Source: Melastoma dodecandrum | Taxonomy: Eukaryota > Streptophyta > Magnoliopsida > Myrtales > Melastomataceae | NCBI GenBank assembly: GCA_029817715.1 | Contig: JARUPY010000154.1 | Location: 3,499,501-3,563,500 of the forward strand | Direction: 5' to 3' | DNA length: 64,000 bases | Shown: piece by piece, positions 60,819 through 64,000 of the stretch | Layout: each line of letters starts with the position of its first letter | How positions within the stretch are numbered: the stretch's first letter is position 1 | Notes under the pieces: generated by a model | What the model was told of the DNA's origin: nothing | Databases searched by the model: none | The model's input: only the letters and a program-made list of their open reading frames with translations | Position numbers and translations under genes: made by a program

Positions 60819-62282
60819 AAATGGGGAAAATGCTCTCTCATTTGAGCTGCGTTGCTTAATAACCTTGGTGAACAAATTATTTTGCATAACAGGATTTTTA
60901 TTCAAAGAGTTTTTTCAATTTTTTTTTCCGACAAAATCAACGTTTTAAATACTAAGGATATTAGTTAAAGAATTTTTTGAGCTAATTTTGCGAATTTCGC
61001 CGCTATGCAAGACTCGGTCTCATTTCCCACAAATAATAAACTTGCAATTCTCGTGGCACCCAAGCTCGGTCAAACTAAGTGGGTATATTTTTTTCTATAA
61101 AATTATGATATTTCTTCTAAAAACATCGTAGTTTTAAAATTAATCAGTTCAGAAGTTTCTTTAATACACGAATGATTTATCCGACTTAAAAAGAAATGTT
61201 TACACCCGGGACAATCCATACTGAAAGTTTGACTTGAAGTAATTTATAAATATTTTCCCAAGCTTATTACTTTTTTAAGATTATTTAGCTTCCGGTACTA
61301 AATATGAAATTTAATTTTTCTGGTAAAAAATATTTTTGTATATATATATAAGCTGTTTGACCCGGTTGTCCATCACTATCAGTTTGGAACGCGAAAAAGA
61401 AAAACTTAAAAGAACTACAGGACAAGACAGAAGCCCCCCATCCTTACAGCAGCAAAAGCAAAGCGCTTACAACAAAAGAACAAGCAGACAACATGTGCCC
61501 CCACCCCCTGATGTGATGATTTTTTTTTTGCCTCTTTCCTCTCTTATTTCTTTCTTGGGGATTGTGCATAGTTTTGAATGGTAAAAAGGGGAGAAAAAAA
61601 AGTCCAGAAAATTTAATAAAAATTAAAGCTAAAGCAAAAGCAAAATTCTTCCTCCAACTTATCATCACCGATTAGTTTAATCATTTGCTTTTTTGTTAAT
61701 AATTTTGTGGCGTTTCAATTCTTCCTCTGTTTTTGACTGTCATCATCCCCTGCTGCTTTTTCCCTCCTCTTTCCCCCCACCCCCCCCACACCACCTGCCG
61801 TTGTCCTCCTTGGTGGAAAGGAAGCAAAAGCAAAGGGTGAGAGGGAGTGCTTGCATCTTCCCAGATTGTGATATGGTAAAATCATTCTTCTGAAGCTCTG
61901 GATCTTGTTTTTGCTGGGTATTGCTCCGTTTCCTGATTCCGCCCTTTCTGGATCTTTGTGGGTTTTGTCAAAAGTTTGTTCCTTTACATGTGTTTTTAGA
62001 GGGACAGATCTGGTTCAAGTCTGGCGATTTTCGTCTTGCTGATTTGTTGATGGTGATGGATCAGTGTTCTTCACCCAGATTTAATCTGGGTTTTTGAGTG
62101 TTGTTATTGCGGATGCTTTGATCTGTTCTCCTGCTGTAGTCATGTGAATCGCCTCTCGAGTATCGAAACCTTGGGCTTCCCGAGGTTGTTCCGTGGCCTT
62201 GTCTTTCTGCTCTCACTGAGGTCGTGCGGATTCGCGCAGGTCATTTGCTTGTAGAGCAAAGAAAGCAAAGTGTGTTTGATCC

Positions 62283-63964
<1,682 letters not shown>

Positions 63965-64000
63965 GTTAGTCATTCCGGACCTTGTAAAGCTTCTCTTCTT

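Larger units (their letters stand above)
58800..62282. other. Divergent intergenic region between PP2C and GSK3-like kinase
   Basis: Both genes start here and run outward. The left third is the PP2C 5' UTR and promoter. A G4-type repeat (GGGAGGGAGGGAGGGGGG, 59835-59852) and an inverted repeat (60475-60818) lie in the middle. A plus-strand TATA-like TATATATATATAAG occurs near 61337-61352. The last 500 bp are probably GSK3 5' UTR, possibly with an intron. No other gene was recognised. Confidence 0.5.

Overview
The window is nuclear DNA of a flowering plant, almost certainly a core eudicot and probably a rosid. Evidence is the intron-rich genes with GT-AG borders, plant-only families (YUCCA, TRM, ALE2, DREB2, class III peroxidase), a plant tRNA-Val(AAC), a hAT transposon and a plant pararetrovirus fragment. 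I could not fix the species.

Layout. 456-10057 (-): CLASP, 21 coding exons, 1422 aa. 11309-13927 (+): tetraspanin of the TOM2A-homologue type with broken reading frames. 14951-18169 (-): TRM/LONGIFOLIA-type protein, 949 aa. 20132-21304 (-): single-exon DREB2-like AP2 factor with an unusual AP2 domain. 22038-24573 (-): unrecognised nuclear-type protein. 26222-26295 (+): tRNA-Val(AAC). 26632-27912 (-): YUCCA8-like flavin monooxygenase in one exon. 32080-35480: a 3.4 kb hAT element with a perfect 8-bp target duplication. 35514-39380 (-): PfkB-family sugar kinase, 442 aa. 39675-43190 (-): ALE2-type receptor kinase, 745 aa. 44903-45968 (+): NSP-like kelch protein. 46447-50684 (-): endogenous pararetrovirus pol remnant split by a 2.5 kb LTR-like insertion. 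53098-54286 (+): class III peroxidase. 55380-56293 (-): short-chain dehydrogenase. 57728-58799 (-): PP2C. 62283 to the right edge (+): GSK3/SHAGGY-like kinase, cut by the window end.

The gene order (CLASP, tetraspanin, TRM, YUCCA, PfkB kinase, ALE2) recalls, from memory, two related Arabidopsis regions on chromosomes 2 and 4, so the left two thirds looks like a conserved block into which the hAT element was inserted. Several genes belong to epidermal and growth patterning (ALE2, CLASP, TRM, YUCCA, GSK3), but they are independent transcription units, not an operon.

I found no convincing new multi-gene system. The most interesting points are the hAT insertion 26 bp from the PfkB stop codon, the nested insertion in the pararetrovirus, the DREB2-like AP2 domain with changed specificity residues and a loop insert, a ~340 bp hairpin-forming element at 60475-60818, and the paired frame changes in the tetraspanin exons. 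Exon borders were read by eye from splice signals and protein similarity recalled from memory; no alignment was run.
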